Part shown: in pieces, positions 35,560 to 47,794 of the stretch
Position numbering within the stretch: the first letter of the stretch is position 1
How the letters are laid out: each line of letters opens with the position of its first letter
Origin: Phascolarctos cinereus
Lineage: Eukaryota; Chordata; Mammalia; Diprotodontia; Phascolarctidae
Reading direction: 5' to 3'
DNA: 64,000 bases
NCBI RefSeq assembly: GCF_002099425.1
Contig: NW_018344253.1
Coordinates: 124,001-188,000, forward strand
The notes under the pieces: model-generated
Seen by the model: only the letters and a program-made list of their open reading frames with translations
What the model was told of the DNA's origin: nothing
The model's database searches: none
Made by a program: the position numbers and the translations under genes

Positions 35560-36165
35560 CACTACAGTAACACATTGACAACCATTCTACCATTTGTTGG
35601 ACAGTAAGTTTGTATTGATGCGCCTCATCTGGCCAACGATTTCAGGCAGGCTACCAGTCATGCTTCACTTTATTCCCTATTCCCTGTCAATTTTCTCCCT
35701 CTGCCACCATCCCTGCTTTCAGCTCTTAGAACCATGATCAAATCAGCCCTGTTACTGCTGCTGGAAGGTGTATGTCAATGGACTTCCCTACAGCTCCACT
35801 AACCATTCCTGTAACTTCCATACCAAAGTACTCCCTTTGACCTACCACTTTCCTGTGAATATTGTCTCCTCTTATTAGAACGTAAACTCTTTTAGCCTTA
35901 TAACTTCCTGACAGAGAGGTGATATACATAGGGTACAAAATGAGACATGTATATTTTTGTATATAGCCAATGCAGGAATTTGTTTTGTTTTACTATGCAT
36001 ATTTGTTACAAGAATTTCTTTCTTTCTTTTTTTTAAGTTACATTAGATTGTAAGCTCTTTGAGGGCAAGGACTGTCTTTTACCCCTCTTTTAGTATCCCC
36101 AGTTTTTAACATAGTGCTGGGTGGGTACATAGTATGTGCTTAATAAATGTTTATTGATTGAAAAA
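35560..36165 (+). mobile_element. L2 fragments with an L1 3' UTR piece between
   Basis: L2-like sequence to about 35,940, an L1 3' UTR piece at 35,945-36,035 (tttgttttactatgcatatt) and the L2 3' terminus at 36,038-36,165 (tgtgcttaataaatgtttat). Confidence 0.55.
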
Positions 36166-36469
36166 AAAAGAACATAAACTCTTACTGGCAAAGACTGTTT
36201 TTTTTTTATTTGTATCTCCAGGCTTTGCACACAGTGAACACTTAAATGTTTTTTTATTCATTTGGAGGGCTTTCAAGATTGTAAAGTACATTACACACAT
36301 GATCTCATTGGATCGCCCTGTGTTAGATTTAAAAGTAGGTCTCATAGCCAGTGAGAGGTCACCCTCAGCCTCCATCACTGAATGTGAGGGAATAAAGGCT
36401 GATGAGATGATACCTTGCCCATATGAAGCTTTTAATCATTGAAAAAATGTCACTTCGGTAGGTATTTCT

Positions 36470-37560
36470 GACAACAGAAAAGAAAACAAAGAAGAAACAC
36501 ACCCACTCAAAATTTTACCACAAAAACACTATGGAAAATTCCCAGAAAACACCCAGTGTCTAAAAAAAAGAAAAAAAGTCACAGAGACTGAAATTTAAAT
36601 GCCATGCCATATATGACAGATTGACATCTGAATGTACAGAAAAAGAAATAATAAAAACTCAGTGGTAACTCCCAGTCCACATTACATAAATGATGAATGG
36701 ATATCAGCAAATGATATTTTCAAAACACAAATTGTTAAGAAACACTTGGGAAAAAAATGCTCAACCTCATTAGTAATTAAAGAGATGCAAATTAAAACAC
36801 CTCTACAGTGTTACCACACATCTCTCAAACTGGTAAAATATTATGAGAAGCAACAAAACTTAATGCTGAAGGGGTTGGCAGGGAACAGGAAAACTCACTC
36901 ATTGCTTATTTATAACTGAAGACTATTTCTATCAATACCAAAGACTATTTCTAGAGAGCAATCTAGGTATATACAAGCATCATAAAAATAACCATGCCCT
37001 TTGACTAATTCTGTTGTTGAGACTATATCCTCAACTTGTTATGAGTATGCAAATATACAGGAGCTCACTCTCCTTAGATTTTCATATGTAAGATAAATGA
37101 AATCACACAATCAAATGCATATAAAAATGTGTATGTATACACACACACACACACACACATATCTACAAACTATCTTACTGTTCAACAAATGGTATAATGG
37201 TTGTCAATGTATTACTGTAACGGAATTTGTTGTTTAGTCATTTCAGTTGTGTCCAACTCTTCATGACCCCATCAGGGGTTTGTTTGACAAAGATACTGCA
37301 GTGGTCTGCCATTTCCTTCTCCAGTGCATTTAAGAACAGTAAATATGAGAAATAAACAAATCTGGAAAAACCTTTATGAAATAATGTAAAACAAACAAAG
37401 TAGAGTCAGAAGAATGGCACACACACACTAATTGCATCCATATAAAAGGAAAGAATGAATGGCCAAAGAATCCTGATGAAGGTTTAGAAGTGGCTGAAAA
37501 ATACTTTATGCATTAAAATTCATTTAAATGCAAATAATTATTATAAAAACATAGCTGGTT
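36470..37560 (+). mobile_element. Old L1 ORF2 3' region, interrupted by a SINE piece
   Basis: Contains ttaaagagatgcaaattaaa, ggggttggcagggaacagg and ORF2-end sequence near 37,330-37,480. An antisense SINE piece sits at 37,222-37,325 and a (CA)n run at 37,138-37,160. Strongly diverged. Confidence 0.6.
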
Positions 37561-37689
37561 GTATCAATGCCCAGAGCTAAGTTTTTAATAAAACAGTTAG
37601 ATCTTGACATTTCAGTCTTTGCTTCCAAGTCTCTCATCTTTTAAATTTTTTTTTAACCTAACTCTCTTAGAGAGGAAGTATGGTGTACT

Positions 37690-38100
37690 TGAACTGAAAT
37701 CCAGAAGTTATCCAGTCGTGTCTGACTCTGCCATGGGGTTTTCTTGGCAAAGATACTGGAGTGGTTTGCCATTTCCTTCTCCAGTGCATCCCTGTTTTAC
37801 ACATGACAAACTGAGGCAAATAGGGGTTAAGTGACTTGCCCGGGGTCACACAGCTTGTAAGTGTCTGAGACTGGATTTGAACTCAGATCCTCCTAACTCC
37901 AGACTTAATGCTCTATCCATTACACTACCTAGCTGCCCAGCCTAGAACATCTAGGTTCAAATCTCACCTCAGATGTTTACTATCTTCTATGTGGCCTTAG
38001 AGCAGTCACTTAAGTTCTCTGGGCCTCAATTTCTTCATCTGTAAAATAAAGGGATTGGACTAGATGACCTCTAAAGATTCCTTTGGGCACTAAAGCTATG
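37690..38100. mobile_element. Antisense CORE-SINE followed by sense MIR
   Basis: Antisense SINE at 37,690-37,942 (ggggttttcttggcaaagat to cactacctagctgccc), then a sense MIR at 37,946-38,100 (cagtcacttaagttctctgg). Confidence 0.75.
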
Positions 38101-38698
38101 ATCGTATGTCATCTCATTGCATATGAATTGAGTGAGGTTCTGGATTTGTATTTCAATAAGAAATACTCCTGGTTTCATCCAAGAGATGTGCAGTTCCTTC
38201 TAGCAAGGAGCCTTCTTTTATACCTTAGGAAACTTCACCATCCTGTGGAGGATATAAGCCTGAAGGAAACTAGATGAGATGCCTGGTTCTTCATACCAGT
38301 ACAGAGAGAGAGAGAGCAACCTCCAGTTCCTGGAGATGTGGGATGCCCTCCTAGACACTACCTCTACTGCAGGGTTCCACCTGAAGGAAACCTGATTAAG
38401 GAAAATGCTCTTAATGTAGACTAATGGTCAGGCCCAAGGTGGGGAAGGAGGAGAAGAGGGAGGGAAGGAATCACTCTTCAATCACTAACATTTAAAAAAT
38501 AAGACCAGTCTTAATAGTTTTAAATAGTAAGAGACTTACAGCACTGAAGTGAGGCATTCAAAGTAACTCAAACTAAGCTAATAGTGTTCAATTAGAGATC
38601 CTTTGGGACCCTGCTGTAAGGAACAGCTGTGAATGTCATATTCATTTTATGTGAAATAAATGGTGCTGGAGAGGAAATTTATTCTGTTAAATGGGATG

Positions 38699-39130
38699 GA
38701 CACACACAAACACCCACACCCACACACACACACACACACACACACCCTTCTTTTGATCTTGTTTCCAGCACTCTTTGGCTTAGAAAATCCTTTTTTGGGG
38801 GGGGTGGGGCAGAGGGGAGGTAGGAAACGGTAGACAGGGTCAAAGAACACCGCCACCAAGTCTGTCTCAATTTTAAGAAACTTCAAATTAAGAGGATTCA
38901 AAACTTTGAAGAATATAGGAATATTCCTACACAGATACACACATATATACACATACATGTGTAATATAAACATATACATATGTGCATATATACATACAAT
39001 AAAATCATGTACTATTTTATTATATGCACATATAGTGTATATACATACAGTACACATGTATCTGTATGTAAGAGTATAACTAGTGTGATATACAGAGCAT
39101 CTCATCTCATCTATGAGAATATCCCTATTC

Positions 39131-39162
<32 letters not shown>
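38699..39162. repeat. (CA)n and (TG)n microsatellites facing each other
   Basis: (CA)n at 38,699-38,747 and (TG)n at 39,135-39,161, separated by TA/CA-rich sequence. They are complementary over about 25 bases. Confidence 0.9.
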
Positions 39163-39265
39163 TGCCACCCAGATAAATTAGGGGGTGAGTATTCCCATTA
39201 TACTTTACAAAAAGGGTTCTTTTCCAGTTTTCTTTAATACGTGTACTTCCTTATGCAATTAAAAG

Positions 39266-39512
39266 TATACAGCTAGGTGGTGCAGTGAATGCAGCACCAG
39301 GCCTGGAGTCAGGAAGACCTGAGTTCAAATCCAGCCCCAAACACTTACTAGCTGTGTGACCCTGAGAAAGTCACTTAACCTTGTTTGCCTCAGCTTCCTC
39401 ATCTGTAAAATGAGTTGGAGAAGGAACAAACCACTCTAGTATCTTTACCAAGAAAACCCCAAGTGGGGGTCATGATGAGTTGGACACAACTAAAACAACT
39501 GAACAAGTGTCA
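39266..39512 (+). mobile_element. CORE-SINE, long form
   Basis: Head agctaggtggtgcagtgaat, then tgtgaccctgagaaagtcac, ending aaaacaactgaacaag. It lies 220 bases from the 39,732 exon. Confidence 0.85.
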
Positions 39513-39731
39513 GAAGTCACTGGTCACTGAAGATATATCACAAATGTAATTGAAGCTGCCACAAAACAATGATCCAGAGAAGCAGTGGGCACATGGGATC
39601 CCATGTGCAAAAGTGTGATTTATACTAAGTCTTTCCGGGAGCTCCTATATGTGAAGCCCACCTGCATCTCCCCTTTCCCCTCTACTTCCGCCCCAGCACT
39701 AGCAGCTCGATTAACAGTGAAAGACACTTAC

Positions 39732-39932
39732 AGAACCACAATTTGGCATTTCACAGACGAAGGAGACTGAGGAGGGCGTAAGGCTCTGAAGCGTTGGCAG
39801 GTCTATGGGTGCCACCAGCGTGATTGGGGGAGGATCTGGGGACTTCTGCACATTGGGGTCATCTTCTTTTGTGGACTTTCTGTCTTCTTCCAAGTCATCC
39901 TCATCTTCTATATCCTCCTCTTCCTCACTTGT
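39732..39932 (-). CDS. TRERF1: TRERF1 exon: acidic linker and start of zinc finger 1
   Basis: The 201-bp exon (67 codons, phase 0 at both ends) starts after ttgtgactag and ends GGTTCT|GTAAGT. It encodes an acidic run ([19 protein letters not shown]), a Pro-rich stretch ([20 protein letters not shown]) and [10 protein letters not shown]. Spliced to the next exon it gives [19 protein letters not shown], a C-x4-C-x12-H-x3-H finger. The acidic linker follows the SANT domain in human TRERF1 in the same order. The Pro-rich part is visibly less conserved than the finger, as expected of a linker. Confidence 0.92.
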
Positions 39933-40294
39933 CTAGTCACAAAAGGGCAAAGATAATAAAAGGGAAAAGGGGAGAAAATCCCCAAATGTTATATTTATTG
40001 AGGAGCAGAACAGAGGTGCTAAGAAAGAAGAAATCCTAAGCAGTGAATGGCCCCCATTCCCCTTCACAGGAGCTCAAAGTCTTGTTCTACAAAGTTGGGT
40101 TCTGCAGTCTTGGGACTTTAGATTAAGGAAGATGTTTTTCTCTCTTCCCTGGTTCTTTTTACTGTTTTTGGAAGGTTCACTATCAACACAGACAGGCCCC
40201 TAGATTTGGATTCTCCCACTCTGCTCAACAAGAGCATCACAAAAATAAGTTCCCTGGACTTTTCATTGTAAAATCTGTATTTTACATGACAGGT

Positions 40295-40501
40295 ACCATA
40301 TGTCTTGTCTTCTCAATGGGTGGGGGAGGGATCAGGAGGGAGAGAATTTGGAACTCAAAATAAAAATTAAAAATTAAATTTGAAAAACTCCACTGTACTC
40401 TATGTATGATGGGCATTGTATTTCTTGACTTCTCAATAGGTAGAGAATTTGGAAATATAAAACTTTTTTTTAAAAGAAAAAAAAACCCAATCCAAAGATC
40501 T
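40295..40501 (+). mobile_element. Two L1 3'-terminal pieces in tandem
   Basis: Both contain cttctcaat.gg and gagaatttggaa, the end of the marsupial L1 3' UTR. The second (40,400-40,487) is followed by cccaatccaaagatct, which recurs after the L1 piece at 41,689. Confidence 0.7.
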
Positions 40502-40509
40502 GTAGTCTT

Positions 40510-42660
40510 CCATACCAAGATGTATTCTAATATATATAGGAACATACAGATGGAGCATGATTCCCACTGGTAACAAGGCTTGAAAAGTTAATAAGGTAAT
40601 TTCCTGTAAGTTTTCTCTCATGCCCTCCTGGTCTCCCTCCTACTTCCCTTTGGCTGGAGAGTACAGGGCTATTGCACTTTAGGGTACCGCCCAACCCTGT
40701 GGGGAGACACGGAGCCAGTGAACTGGCGTTGCAGCAGCTGCCTGGTCCTTTTCCGGGACAAATGCTCAATATCAGGCCTTGCTGCGGCAGCACAAGCCTA
40801 TAATCTTTACTACTGGGAAAGCTGAGGCTGGTGGATTGAGTTCAGGAGTTCTGAGCTGTGGTAGGCTAAACAGGATGGGTATCTGCACTAAGACTGAAAC
40901 AAATATAGTGAGTTCCTGGGAACAGGAAGGTAGCAGGCTGCCTAAAGGAAGAGGTGACCAGCCAGGTCAAATCTTCCATGCTGATCAGTAATGGGACTGA
41001 ATTGACTGACGGACACTATACTGCTAGCATGGGCAGGATAAGAAGACAAAAATAAACCACCCAACAAACAAACAACCCAACCCTACAACATGCTAGATGT
41101 AAACACAATTTCTCACTCACTTGGAATTCATTTCTTTCTCCCTCTCTCATACAATAAACCAAGACTTTCTTACATCACTGTATTGTTCTAAACAATAAGG
41201 GACTGGTGAAGAAAGTAAGAACTGTTAGATTTAGGCCCTATTTATTTTTACTACTGATTCCTGGGTAACTCTAGACAAGTCACTGACTCTCCTTTAGGAA
41301 CAGAAAGAAAAATTTTTAATTATTCCAATAATTTTTCCTTCTATTTTAGAATGACATTGCCACAAGCTGGCGATGGTGACTGGAGAGAGAGGGTGGGGAT
41401 GGTAAATATGGCTAGTACGTGCTTTCACACTGTATGATGTGCTCTGGCCTTAGGCCGTCTAGTCTTTGGATAACACAGAGTCATTTTGAGCCACCCACAC
41501 TCAAAGCCTTTCGAGCTTGGCAGGGAGCTTGCTAATGTCCTATGTCTGTGCCATCTATGGACAGAACCTCTGGGTCACCTCCTTGAACGTAATGAGTGTA
41601 AGACCATAAAGAAACATTTTTTCTTGCTTTCATATGGCACTTAATCATTATGCAACTATTATTCTCATCTGATCATCCCAATAACTCTATGATGGGTTTT
41701 GTATTTCTTGCCTTCTCAATAGGCAGAAAATTTGGAAATTAAAAATAAATTAAAAAAAAAAAGCAAAAAAAAAACCCCAATCCAAAGATCTAAGAAATAC
41801 CATTATACCCAATTTACAGGTAAGGAAACCAAGTCACAGCATGGCAAAAATAACTTATACAAGGCCCTACAGCTAGCTAGAAGCTGGGGGGGGGGGACCT
41901 GATCCCCCATCCAGTGTTCCTTCCTCCATATTACACTTGTTCACCACAAGCTACCTCAGGCATGCCACATTCCAACCTTCTAAACGTGTGGGGAAGGAGA
42001 GAAATGATAACCTGGACAGGAGGAAACTCCTGTCTCTAGCAAGCTCAGGTCTCCCTGCCTTTGGTGGGGAGGGAGGAAGGAAGGAGGATGGTTCTATGTA
42101 ACAGCTTTTTAGGCATTCCCAGACACTCAAATTGAAAAGGAAGGGCTTCTAAAGAAGAAAGCTGCCTTGCTAGAAATCAAACCTGTACCTGCACGGCAGT
42201 CACATGTATTTTCTGACCCTGAAACATGTTAACTATCGAAAAGAGCAATCTGCTACAATGGTTTTGGTTCAGAGAACATGGTCTTTTCCTCATTCCAATC
42301 ACCAGCTACTATTTGACTTCCTTCTGTTCGTTCCCCTTCTCCTTTTGCCCTCTTCTCGTGCCCTATCAAACAGTCTTACCTTTGCTCCACCCAGAGGTGT
42401 CTTCCTAAGTGTGCCATTGACCTGGGGGAAGAAGGAGGTACAACCCAAATCACCCTTATCTGCTATTTTTTAAGCAAGCATTCTATAGCAATTCCCTAGG
42501 GCCAGAGTCATGGATCCCATCCCACCACCCCATTCAGGACCAGAGGATGGAGACACAGGGTTAGGGACAAGAACTGGACCTGGGATTTCATTCCTATAAG
42601 GAACGTCTGGATGAAAAACCTCCCTTGACCAACACAGGTTGACAATTTCTAGAGCTGCTT
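40510..42660. other. TRERF1 intron, mostly unassigned
   Basis: Apart from the L1 piece at 41.7 kb and MIR-like scraps near 41,800-41,940, no repeat or exon is recognised. Confidence 0.4.
41689..41791 (+). mobile_element. L1 3'-terminal piece sharing its flank with the 40.4-kb copy
   Basis: ttgccttctcaataggcaga, aaatttggaaatt, an A-rich tail, then ccccaatccaaagatct. The shared post-tail bases point to local copying. Confidence 0.7.
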
Positions 42661-42667
42661 GCCTACA

Positions 42668-42858
42668 GCTGTGGAGTCAAATGCAAATAAAAGTGGGGCA
42701 TATAAACCTAACACAAGGATCCCTGTGGGTTGCATGCTGACTTTAAAAAGCCCCACAAATTAACACTACCTATATTTTATTGTATTTTAGTTTACTTTGT
42801 TAAGCATTTTCCAGTTCCATTTTAATCTGGTTGGCCCATTTTGTTTCACACTTGTGAC
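42668..42858. mobile_element. hAT-type non-autonomous element (same family as 59.7 kb)
   Basis: Contains gtgggttgcatgctgac, cacaaattaacactacctat and cattttaatctggttggccc. This is the reverse-complement counterpart of the element at 59,729-59,907. Confidence 0.55.
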
Positions 42859-43329
42859 CTAGAGCCCTAAGAGATCAAGTGACTTGTCCAAGGTAATACA
42901 GCCAGAATGTTGGAAAGGCAGGAAGGGAACCAGGTTTTCCTGGCTATGAGAGCGACTCCCTACAGCTATCCCACCTGCCTCTCACAAAGCTGCTTCTCCA
43001 GAAGATGCCACAATGCCTCTAACCTGAGGCCTTTCACAAACCAAAAATTTCCATTTTCCTTGAGCAAGTCTTGGGAAGCTTATGTAGTGTTTTTCCCCAA
43101 GGGCAAGAAAGGAGACCTGAGTTACCTACACCATTGGCCCTATATCAAGATTTTCTTGTTTTAGAAAACTTGAGTCATCTCATATATAAGCTGTTTTGTT
43201 CTCCTTGAGTTCACAGGCCATGCTAGTGTGGGCACCTCTGGCACTGCCCCACTACTAAAGACTTGTAGTGAGTGAGCCAAGGGACTGCAAAGGAATGCCA
43301 CCTTACTCTGCCTTCTTGCCTCCATCCCT

Positions 43330-43600
43330 CCACACCAACCTGACCTCCATCTTCCTGGACAGGCTTACTTTAAGTCCTAACTAAAATCCTGTCTTTTACA
43401 GGAAGCATTTCCCACTCCCTCTTCATTCTAGTGAATGAACTAGTTTGCTTTGTATATATTTGCTTGCATGTTTCCCCCATTAGACCATAAGCTCTTTGTG
43501 GACAGAGACTGTCTCTTGCCTCCTTTTGTATTCCCAGCACTTAGCACAGTGCCTGGCACGTGGTAGGCACTTAATAAATGTTGATGATTGACTGATGTAG
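43330..43600 (+). mobile_element. L2 LINE 3' end
   Basis: ttaagtcctaactaaaatcc, ccataagctctttgtggaca and agcacagtgcctggcacgtg. Confidence 0.85.
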
Positions 43601-43689
43601 CCTTGGTGACTTTACAAAGCCAACAATGATGTTCTATCCTCCCTCAATAGTACTGTCTTTTCTTGGACTCTCCCTAACATAGGCTCCCA

Positions 43690-44590
43690 GAACAGATTTA
43701 GAACTAGATGGAAACTCGGAGGTCACTGAGCCAAATCCCTTATGTTACAGATGAGGTAAATGAGGCACAGAGGGGGAAAGTGACTTTCCCAGAGTTATAC
43801 AGCCATTATGTGTCCAAAGCAGGGTTTGAACCCCAGCCTTTCTGCATCCAAGTTCTAGACCCTATTCAGCATGACATGCTGCCTTTCATTATCCCCAAGT
43901 TTAAATTAGGGCTGCTTATGACCATCAGGAAACACAAGCTCTGCTGAAGCAGAGCCCTATCTAAGAGGCTCCAGGACAACTAGGAAAAAATTGGCTTTAA
44001 CTAGAGTCTAGAACTGGTCGCTGATCCCCCTTCTGTATATAAAGCACTCACAGAATCAGAAAAATGCAAGAGGGCTAGAAGAATCTCAGAGACCCCATCT
44101 AGTCCAATCCTCCAGATGTTAATGAGGTCCAGAGGGATGATGGGCCTTGCCTCAGGTTACACAGTAGATCAGTGGTTGAGCTGGATTACAGTGCAGGTCT
44201 CCTGAGGTCCTGTCATTATAGTAAAGCTGCCATATTGGTGGGTCATACAAGTCATTTCCATTCAAGTCAACAACAAAATGCTCCTACTATGTGCTTGGGA
44301 CTATGTTAGGAAGTGGGAACCCAAATAAAAAAACCTTAAGCACTTGCTGATCCTCAAGAGGTGGCAATTAATTTTACTGGCAATTAATCACAGACTTGTG
44401 ATGGAGCCTCTTCTGGCTTATTGTTAGTTAACTTTTCAAATGTAACAGAATGTTTTGTCTTTAGATTATAAGCTTGTTGAGGGCAGACTGTCTTTCTTTT
44501 AATTAATTATATCCCCAGCTCTTAACACAGTGACTGGCACATTGTAGGTGCTTAATACAATTTTGTTGGATTGGACTGGATATGTCTTGT
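43690..44590. mobile_element. L3/MIR antisense pieces and L2 3' ends
   Basis: Antisense MIR/L3-like sequence at 43,690-43,885 and 44,060-44,225 (catctagtccaatcctcc). An L2 antisense scrap lies at 44,260-44,370 and a sense L2 3' end at 44,440-44,585. Confidence 0.6.
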
Positions 44591-44669
44591 ATTCCCAGTT
44601 CACCAATAAATTCCTCGAGAGCCAAGGTCGTTTCCTAACTTCTGGGTATTCTGCTCCATAACTAACATA

Positions 44670-45437
44670 GTTGTTGTTCAGTTGTTTTCAATCATGTCCA
44701 ACTCTTCATAACTCCATTTTGGGGGGTTTTCTTAGCAAAGCTACTGAAGTGGTTTGCCATTTCCTTCTCCAGCTCATTTTACAGATGAGGAAACTGAGGC
44801 AAACAAAGTTAAGTGACTTGCCCAGGGTCACACAGCTAGTAAGTGTCTGAGGCCAGATTTGAATTCAGGAAGATGAGTCTCCCTGACTCCAGGCCTGGAG
44901 CTCTAGCCAATGTACCACCTAGCTGCCCCACAGCTAACACAGTACACTTCGCATAAAAAAAGCCCTTTCTAAATATCTTGTGATGGTTTATAGGTCATCT
45001 TGAGGTTACAAGTCAATACTCCTACAAATAAGTTAAGCCAACGTCTTCCTGGTAGAAGAAGTATGACAACCAGTTAGACTTGGGAGTGTAAAAGATCCTC
45101 ATTCAAAAGTTGTCTCAAACACTTACTACGTGACTGTGAGTAAGCCATTTAACTGCTCTTTTTTCTCAATTTCTTCATCTATAGGGGGTAGGTAAGTGGA
45201 ATAGTGGGGAAAGCACCGGGCCTGGAGTCAAGAAGACTTGAGTTCAAATCTGGCTTCAGATGCTTACTAGCTACCTGACCCTGGGCAAGTCATTTCACCC
45301 TCTTTGCCTCAGTTTCCTCATCTGTAAAATGAGCTGAAGATGGAAATGGCAAATCACTCCAATATCTTTGCCAAGAAAACCCTAAATGAGGTCATGAAGA
45401 GTTAGACGTGGCTGAAAAATGACTCAGTAACAACAAA
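44670..45437. mobile_element. Head-to-head CORE-SINE pair with 250-bp spacer
   Basis: Antisense copy 44,670-44,932 (ttgttcagttgttttcaatc to gtaccacctagctgcccc) and sense copy 45,186-45,437 (ggtaggtaagtggaatagtg to gactcagtaacaac), both long form, in the 7.7-kb TRERF1 intron. Confidence 0.8.
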
Positions 45438-46510
45438 ATGAGCATACCAGAACTTCTCTGGACATTTCTATCGTGCCCCTGGAAGCTCATTACTGGGGAA
45501 ACCTCATCATTTTGTAAGTCTTCATCAGCCTTGGTACTCTACCTCATCACCATCCTCTGCCCTCTGACTGAAGGATGGAGCCATGTCATTTCTCACCTGG
45601 ATGCACCTCCCCACTTTTCAGCTTCCGTTTGTGTGCTGTCTTCCTTCACCAGACTGCAAACTCCTTGAAGGCAGGAGCTGCCTCCTCCCCCCCCCCGAAT
45701 ATTTATATCCCTAGCACTTAGCACAGTGCCTGGAACACAACAGGTGCTTAACAAATGTTCTATGACTAAGAACCTATTTCCCTGGGTTGTTGTGAAGCTC
45801 AAATGAGATACAGAAAGTGCATGTCACCTCCTTATTCAATAAACTCCCATGGCTCCCTATCACCTCCAGAATCAAATGCAAAATCCTCTGTGTGGCATTC
45901 AAGGCCCTTCATAATCTAACACCCTCCCTCACCTTCCTCATCTTCTTACACCTTCCCCTCCCATCCCAACCTCCACGTGCTCCCTAATTCAATGACACCA
46001 GCCTCCTGGCTGTTCCACAAACAAGATAACTCCCACTCTCAGCGTCAGATATTTTCTCTGGTGGTCCCACCCACCTCAAAGACTCTCCCCTCCTCTGTTA
46101 GCCTCCTAGCTTCCTTCAGGTCCCAGCTAAAAATCCCAACTTCTACAGGAAGCCTTTTTTTTTTTAAGGCAACTGGGGTTAAGTGACTTGCCCAGGGTCA
46201 TACAGCTAGTAAGTGTCAAGTGTTTGGTCTGAGGCTGGATTTGAATTCAGCTCCTCCTGACTTCAGGGCCAGTGCTCTATCCATTGCGCCACCTAGCTGC
46301 CCCAGGAAGCCTTTCATAATCCTAGTGCCTTCCCTTTGTAAATTATTTCCTAATTTTCCTGTATATAGTTTATACATATTTGTTTGCTTGTTGTCTTTCC
46401 CATCAGATTGTGAGCTCCTCAAGGGCAGGGACAGTCTTTTGCCTTTCTTTGTATCCCCAGTACTAGTAAATGGCCTGGCACACAGTAGGTGCTTAATAAA
46501 TACTCAATGA
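45438..46510 (+). mobile_element. Two L2 3' ends, the second split by a SINE
   Basis: The first L2 piece ends near 45,765. The second runs 45,815-46,510 and is split by an antisense CORE-SINE at about 46,158-46,302, flanked by the duplication aggaagcctt. Confidence 0.8.
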
Positions 46511-46660
46511 GGGGCAGCTAGGTGATGCAGCAGATAGAGCATCAGCCTTGGAGTCAGGAGGACCTGAGTTCAAATCTGGTCTCAGACACATAACACTCAC
46601 TAGCTGTGTGACTCTGGACAAGTCACTTAACCCCAAATGCCTCACCAAAAAAAAAAAAGT
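46511..46660 (+). mobile_element. CORE-SINE with A tail
   Basis: ggggcagctaggtgatgcag to (A)12, directly after the L2 terminus. Confidence 0.9.
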
Positions 46661-47390
46661 TCAGTGACTGAGTGACATCACAAACCTTAAAGAAGCTTAT
46701 GAATGTCAACAAGATGTCATTTTCAAATGAAATAATATTACCATTTATTTCTACTGTAGGTATCTGTCTCTGTGTATCTATAGACAGAGATCTATAGGTC
46801 CCATGGTTACAGATCATGCTTAGGGAAAAAAAAAAGCTTGTGCTATGATTCTAGGCCATGGATGAACAAGATAGTATTTCTGCTATCATGTTACCTCCAC
46901 AACCTTTGTTTATTTCTGAAGGCCCTTAAGAAGGAATGAAACATTCTAGCTATTATTATAAAAATAACAAACTATGGGCATTCAACATATTGAAAACAGT
47001 GTAAGGCAACAGATGACTAATAAGTTGTATCCCCCCTATTAACTGGGACACTGGGCACTCTCCTTTAAAAGGCATGTCATTTTACTCAGATTTATAGAAC
47101 ACAATCATTTCCCTGGGATTATAAGACCATGGATTCAGAGTTGGAAGGGTCATTAAAAGGCATCTGGTCTAAACTCGTAATTTTACAGATGAGGAAACTG
47201 AGGCTTAGAGAAGGTAGAATTTGCCCATGGTTTCACACAGGCAGATAGAGGCAAAATTTGAACCCAGATCCAGTGACTCCTAATTCAGTACATTTCCCAC
47301 TGCCACATGTCAGGATCAGGAATCAGGAACATGTGACCCACCCTGGGGTCAACCACAGACATATTTAGCTGACCCTCCTCTATCCAACTT
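46660..47390. other. TRERF1 intron with an antisense L3/MIR fragment
   Basis: Unassigned up to 47,120. An antisense L3/MIR-like fragment (gagttggaagggtcatta, gatgaggaaactgaggctta) covers about 47,125-47,310. Confidence 0.5.
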
Positions 47391-47408
47391 AAGGTCAGGG
47401 TGACGTCA
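47391..47408 (+). promoter_or_regulatory. Adjacent SF-1-like half-site and perfect CRE
   Basis: AAGGTCA (47,391-47,397), three bases, then TGACGTCA (47,401-47,408), in non-repetitive intron sequence about 270 bases from the 47,681 exon. Function is inferred from motifs only. Confidence 0.3.
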
Positions 47409-47680
47409 TTCTCTTCCCGCCTAGCTGTGGGATGGGCTCGTGCTAAACATCAGGGCATTAGAAGATTGAGCAATCAAACAAAGGAGAGGCCCTTGAAATC
47501 AGGGGGACCGGGTGTCAAGCTCTGCTTGGGCAGGTGAAAGGATGTCCTGTGTATCAACTATTGGCTTATTTTACTAGTCATATTCATAAAAAGTAACCCT
47601 CACACCCTTATTCCCTGGAGTGATAAGTATAGATGGGACAGAGACGAGAAGAAGAGAGAGCACGTAGCACTATCACTTAC

Positions 47681-47794
47681 CGCACAATCATCTATGATCT
47701 CGGCAAGACGTGTCCGGTGTTTCCGGCCTAAGCGCATGATTTTCTTCCACGTGTAGTAGTACTCAACACATTGGGCCACGGTCTTAGACTTCAC
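47681..47794 (-). CDS. TRERF1: TRERF1 exon: second half of the SANT domain
   Basis: The 114-bp exon (38 codons, phase 0 at both ends) has acceptor cccttccctccag and donor GCG|GTAAGT. It encodes [18 protein letters not shown] and then [20 protein letters not shown]. The first part is the third helix of a SANT domain, with the [10 protein letters not shown] signature of the TRERF1/MIDEAS/ZNF541 family. The basic stretch [10 protein letters not shown] follows. In related ELM2-SANT corepressors this region contacts class I HDACs and inositol phosphate; that role is inferred here from the family. Confidence 0.93.

Noticed and set aside
38647-39168. 173-codon minus-strand open frame
   Set aside because: It joins the (TG)n and (CA)n microsatellites and TA-rich spacer; no domain or conserved segment.
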